Source: Paucisalibacillus globulus DSM 18846 (GTDB lineage Bacteria; Bacillota; Bacilli; Bacillales; Amphibacillaceae). From it: a DNA stretch of 64,000 nt. The notes under the pieces were generated by a model. That model worked only from the letters and a program-made list of their open reading frames with translations, ran no database searches and had not been told where the DNA came from. The translations under genes were made by a program, and so were the position numbers. Where the stretch lies: positions 196,899 to 260,898 of the forward strand of contig NZ_KI519437.1 in assembly GCF_000482485.1 (NCBI RefSeq), in the 5' to 3' direction. Numbering within the stretch: position 1 is the stretch's first letter; the number at the start of each line of letters is the position of its first letter. Below are positions 60,995-64,000 of this stretch, one piece after another.

Positions 60995-61873
60995 ATGAAC
61001 AAAGTTATGTCCAATAAATGGGTAATTACATTATATGTTCTTCCTGCACTCCTTTTAATTGCCATACTAGTATTTATCCCATTAATCCTAACAGGATATT
61101 ATGGGCTCATGGACTGGGACGGCGTTGGAGAAATGTATTTTATTGGGCTAGAAAATTATGTAACCGCCCTACAAGATATGAAATTTTGGGATAGCGCCTG
61201 GCATTCTTTTTTATTAGCAATTTTTTCAACACTTAGCCTAGCAATTTACTTAGCAATTTCACTTATTTTAGCTTCGAAAATAAGAGGTGCAAACTTGCTC
61301 CGGAAAATTTACTTGATTCCAATGCTTCTATCTTCTGTAGCAATTGCACAGCTTTGGATAAAGGTATTTAATCCAACAAACGGTATGTTAAATCATATTC
61401 TTATAGCATTAGGAGTGGAAAATCCCCCTGCATGGCTGGCTGATACTTCTATTGTGTTATTTGCAATATTTGTTCCTATTTTATGGCAATATGCGGGTTT
61501 CTATATTTTGATTTATTATGCAGCATTAAAAAATATCCCTGAATCAATTATTGAAGCTGCGAGGATTGATGGGGCATCTCCTTTACAAATTGCATATCGA
61601 ATTAAATTACCATTAATAATGGGAGTTATAAAAGTAACAATTGTTCTTGCTGTTGTTGGTTCTTTGAAGTACTTTGACCTTATTTATGTCATGACTGGTG
61701 GAGGACCAAATGGTGCCAGTGAGGTTATGGCATCGTATATGTATAAACTGGCTTTTTCAAGTAAGGACTTTGGTTATGGTAGTGCAATTGGCTTCTTATT
61801 ATTAGTTATTACACTGATTGTTACAGTAATCATCCGTAAAGTCACTGCATCAAAAGAAGAAATTCAATATTAG
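60995..61873 (+). CDS. ABC importer permease, MalF-type
   Basis: This 292-residue permease has six predicted helices and the EAA cytoplasmic loop EAARIDGASPLQIAYRIKLPL (near 195-215), which contacts the ATPase. I chose ATG 60995 (GGGG about 9 nt upstream). The in-frame ATG at 60980 is on that site. It is preceded by the hairpin above and followed after 11 bp by the second permease. Confidence 0.88.
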   Translation: MNKVMSNKWVITLYVLPALLLIAILVFIPLILTGYYGLMDWDGVGEMYFIGLENYVTALQDMKFWDSAWHSFLLAIFSTLSLAIYLAISLILASKIRGANLLRKIYLIPMLLSSVAIAQLWIKVFNPTNGMLNHILIALGVENPPAWLADTSIVLFAIFVPILWQYAGFYILIYYAALKNIPESIIEAARIDGASPLQIAYRIKLPLIMGVIKVTIVLAVVGSLKYFDLIYVMTGGGPNGASEVMASYMYKLAFSSKDFGYGSAIGFLLLVITLIVTVIIRKVTASKEEIQY

Positions 61874-61884
61874 GGAGGGGTTTT

Positions 61885-62706
61885 ATGAAACGTATCGGCT
61901 ACTTTGTTTTGTACATTTGTTTAGGGGGCGTTGCACTGTTTCAGGTATTCCCAATCATCTGGTTATTCCTTTTCTCCTTAAAGGATAATCGTGAAATATT
62001 TTCAGGTTCTCCGTTCGCCCTACCTTCCGAGTTCAGATGGGAGAACTATGTAAAAGTATGGGAAGGTGGAATTGGTACATATTTTTGGAATAGTATTTGG
62101 ATAACTTCAGTAGCGATTATTATTACTGTTCTGTTTGCAAGTATGGCCACTTTTGCGATTACTAGGATGAAATGGAAGCTAAGTAAGCCTGTATTAGGGT
62201 TATTCATGGTTGGGCTAATGATTCCAATTCATTCTGCAATCATCCCATTGTTTAGTATGTTTTTAAATATAAATTTAATTGATAACCCATGGTCTATTGT
62301 TATTACATACACAGCGTATAATCTACCAATTACCATTATGATACTGCTAGGATTTTATTACACGCTACCACGAGAAATAGAAGAAGCTGCCATCATCGAT
62401 GGTTGCTCCATTAACCGCATGTTTTTTAAAATCATATTACCAATGACAGCACCGGTATTATCTACAACCGTTATCATTAATATGATCTACAATTGGAATG
62501 AATTTGTGTTTGTTAATACGTTTATTAGTTCGGATGCATATAAAACGCTAACTGTCGGAATTCAAAATTTTATTGGCCAGTATATGACAGACTGGGGTGC
62601 GATTGGTGCAACATTAATTATAAGTGTATTACCAATACTTTTAGCATTCCTCTTCTTCAGCAATAAAGTGGTCGAAGGAATTTCTGCAAGCGCTGTGAAA
62701 GGATAG
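61885..62706 (+). CDS. ABC importer permease, MalG-type
   Basis: This 273-residue permease has six helices and EAA loop EEAAIIDGCSINRMFFKIILPM. It pairs with the MalF-type subunit to form the channel. GGGAGGGG precedes the start. No ATP-binding subunit is encoded in the cluster; in Bacilli such importers share an unlinked MsmX-type ATPase. Confidence 0.88.
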   Translation: MKRIGYFVLYICLGGVALFQVFPIIWLFLFSLKDNREIFSGSPFALPSEFRWENYVKVWEGGIGTYFWNSIWITSVAIIITVLFASMATFAITRMKWKLSKPVLGLFMVGLMIPIHSAIIPLFSMFLNINLIDNPWSIVITYTAYNLPITIMILLGFYYTLPREIEEAAIIDGCSINRMFFKIILPMTAPVLSTTVIINMIYNWNEFVFVNTFISSDAYKTLTVGIQNFIGQYMTDWGAIGATLIISVLPILLAFLFFSNKVVEGISASAVKG

Positions 62707-62736
62707 GAAATGTATACCTTGTTTTTAAAAAAAAGA

Positions 62737-63369
62737 TTAAGAAGTGGCTTTGTAATCTGCCTTTCTCTGTTCAACTTTGCGAAATGTGTGTAGGGAAAGC
62801 CACATACAAATAAAGGCATAGACACTTCCGCCAAAGATAAACAATAGTGCAGGAATGAACATCACAAGAAAATAAGCTGATACTAAACAAACTAAGATTA
62901 GAAAACCATTTATTGGATTTATAAGCATGATTAGAAATGCGTTTTTCAGTAATGGGAATACTTTTAAATCATAATGTACAAATGCGGGAAAAAGATAGAA
63001 TGAAAATAATATAAAAAGTAGCATAAATGAAAATAACGGAATCAATATCCAAGAATATGACTCATTCACAACGTATTGAATGAAGAAAAAATCAATTCCG
63101 ATTAGGGCAGTGATTAAAACGATAATGATTCCGACTCTATTACTCTTTATAAATTCACTCTTATAATGCGTCCAAAATGACTTGAAAATAGGGATATCGG
63201 GTTTCCCTAGTAACCACTCTCGTGTAACTGCAAACATTGCAATAGTAGAAGGGAAAAAGCCGAATATGATTCCCCCTAATATGGTAAAGAAGATCCACAG
63301 TAGATTAACGTAAGCGAGTCTAGTAATCCATTCTAATATGCTATAAATCTTACTACTAGTGTAATTCAT
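62737..63369 (-). CDS. YesL-like membrane protein (DUF624)
   Basis: This 210-residue protein has five to six membrane helices and the YesL pattern (NLLWIFFTILGGIIFGFFPSTIAMFAVTREWLLGK). DUF624 proteins accompany sugar ABC importers in Bacilli; their role is not known. It is convergent with the permease gene and divergent from xylA. Confidence 0.82.
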   Translation of the reverse strand: MNYTSSKIYSILEWITRLAYVNLLWIFFTILGGIIFGFFPSTIAMFAVTREWLLGKPDIPIFKSFWTHYKSEFIKSNRVGIIIVLITALIGIDFFFIQYVVNESYSWILIPLFSFMLLFILFSFYLFPAFVHYDLKVFPLLKNAFLIMLINPINGFLILVCLVSAYFLVMFIPALLFIFGGSVYAFICMWLSLHTFRKVEQRKADYKATS

Positions 63370-63506
63370 GTATGTAACCTCCTTAATGGCTAGGTTGTGT
63401 TCATAGGTTTATTTTACATGAAGGATTCATATAAATATAGTAAATTTACGAAGTTTGTTTAATGGATGGATTAAGTTGCAAAATTTAAATTCTGGAGGTA
63501 AGTAGA

Positions 63507-64000
63507 ATGTCCTATTTCAAAACAATAAACAAAATAGCCTATGAAGGTCCATTATCTAAAAACCCTTATGCTTTCAAATTTTATAATCCGGATGAAAAAA
63601 TAGGGAATCGTACAATGGAAGAATTCTTACGGTTTGGAGTTGCATACTGGCATACATTTACTGAGGATTTATCCGATCCTTTTGGTCTAGGTACTGCGAT
63701 TCGGCCATGGGATAACTATACTGGCATGGATTTAGCAAAGGCAAGAGTGGAAGCTGCCTTTGAATTTTTTGAAAAATTAGGTGTTCCTTATTTTTGCTTT
63801 CACGATGTCGATATTGCACCAGAAGGAAGCACGTTAAGAGAATCAAATCAAAATTTAGATACGATTGTTGCATTAATTAAAGATTATATGAAGGATAGCA
63901 AAACAAAATTATTATGGAACACCGTGAATAATTTTACGCATCCACGCTTTGTGCATGGTGCTGCGTCATCAAATAATGCGGATGTTTTTGCGTATTCTGC
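63507..64000 (+). CDS. xylA: Xylose isomerase, 5' part (runs off the right edge)
   Basis: The reading frame from ATG 63507, preceded by GGAGGT, is open to the window end (164 codons). It reads [19 protein letters not shown], then [35 protein letters not shown], and [19 protein letters not shown]. These are the xylose isomerase class II signatures, including the catalytic His in CFHD. It interconverts D-xylose and D-xylulose. xylB would be expected beyond the edge. Confidence 0.94.
   Translation, partial: MSYFKTINKIAYEGPLSKNPYAFKFYNPDEKIGNRTMEEFLRFGVAYWHTFTEDLSDPFGLGTAIRPWDNYTGMDLAKARVEAAFEFFEKLGVPYFCFHDVDIAPEGSTLRESNQNLDTIVALIKDYMKDSKTKLLWNTVNNFTHPRFVHGAASSNNADVFAYS

Overview
The window is the chromosomal replication-origin region of a low-GC, endospore-forming Bacillaceae member. 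The gene order (walRKHIJ, dnaC/rplI/gdpP, rpsF-ssb-rpsR, ychF, soj-spo0J-noc, rsmG-mnmG-mnmE, jag-spoIIIJ-rnpA-rpmH, dnaA-dnaN-yaaA-recF-remB-gyrB-gyrA, guaB-dacA-serS, dgk-dck) is the classical Bacillus origin neighbourhood. The spore-linked genes yyaC and spoIIIJ point the same way. Genus cannot be fixed from sequence alone; the layout resembles the Oceanobacillus/Virgibacillus/Gracilibacillus side of the family. Most genes left of dnaA are on the minus strand and most right of it on the plus strand, as expected for forks leaving an origin between dnaA and dnaN at about 35.0 kb.

Left arm: 0.2-5.8 kb is the WalRK cell-wall two-component operon. It is followed by an M23/LysM/G5 wall hydrolase (6.0-7.5 kb) with a candidate WalR box upstream. 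7.8-12.6 kb carries replicative helicase, L9, the c-di-AMP phosphodiesterase GdpP and YybS. 13.4-18.8 kb carries S18/SSB/S6, YchF and several membrane or spore proteins. 19.4-26.7 kb is the chromosome-segregation and tRNA-modification block, with two perfect parS sites. 27.1-29.6 kb is an accessory insert (MFS transporter, HEAT protein, YozQ-like and an unknown small protein) between mnmE and jag, which are normally neighbours. 29.7-31.9 kb is jag-spoIIIJ-rnpA-rpmH.

Origin: DnaA-box clusters lie upstream of dnaA (32.9-33.3 kb) and between dnaA and dnaN (34.9-35.0 kb). The second is followed by a GC-rich patch and a run of DnaA-trio-like triplets leading into AT-rich DNA. A third cluster of four perfect DnaA boxes lies upstream of mnmE at 26.8-26.95 kb.

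Right arm: 35.1-44.0 kb holds dnaN to gyrA plus an HD-GYP-like protein whose HD histidine is replaced by serine. 44.2-50.1 kb holds yaaC, guaB, dacA and a T-box-controlled serS, followed by tRNA-Ser. No rRNA operon lies between gyrA and guaB and there is no pdxST after dacA, unlike B. subtilis. 51.0-54.5 kb has a small alarmone synthetase, dck, dgk, tRNA-Arg and two small membrane proteins. 54.8-56.5 kb is acsA with a perfect cre site. From 56.5 kb to the right edge lies a xylan/xylose utilisation cluster: GH43 beta-xylosidase, ROK regulator, ABC importer without its ATPase, YesL-like protein and the start of xylA.

The least explained content is the non-coding repeats. There is a TIR-bounded composite repeat (two copies, with the interior inverted relative to the ends) and a related long-hairpin repeat (two copies). 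There is a short double-hairpin repeat whose recognised copies all point away from the origin, two of them inside the dnaA leader. There are also two longer intergenic repeats bracketed by the head of that short repeat. I did not find a clearly new protein system; the repeat families, the extra DnaA-box cluster and the degenerate HD-GYP protein are the items most worth following up.
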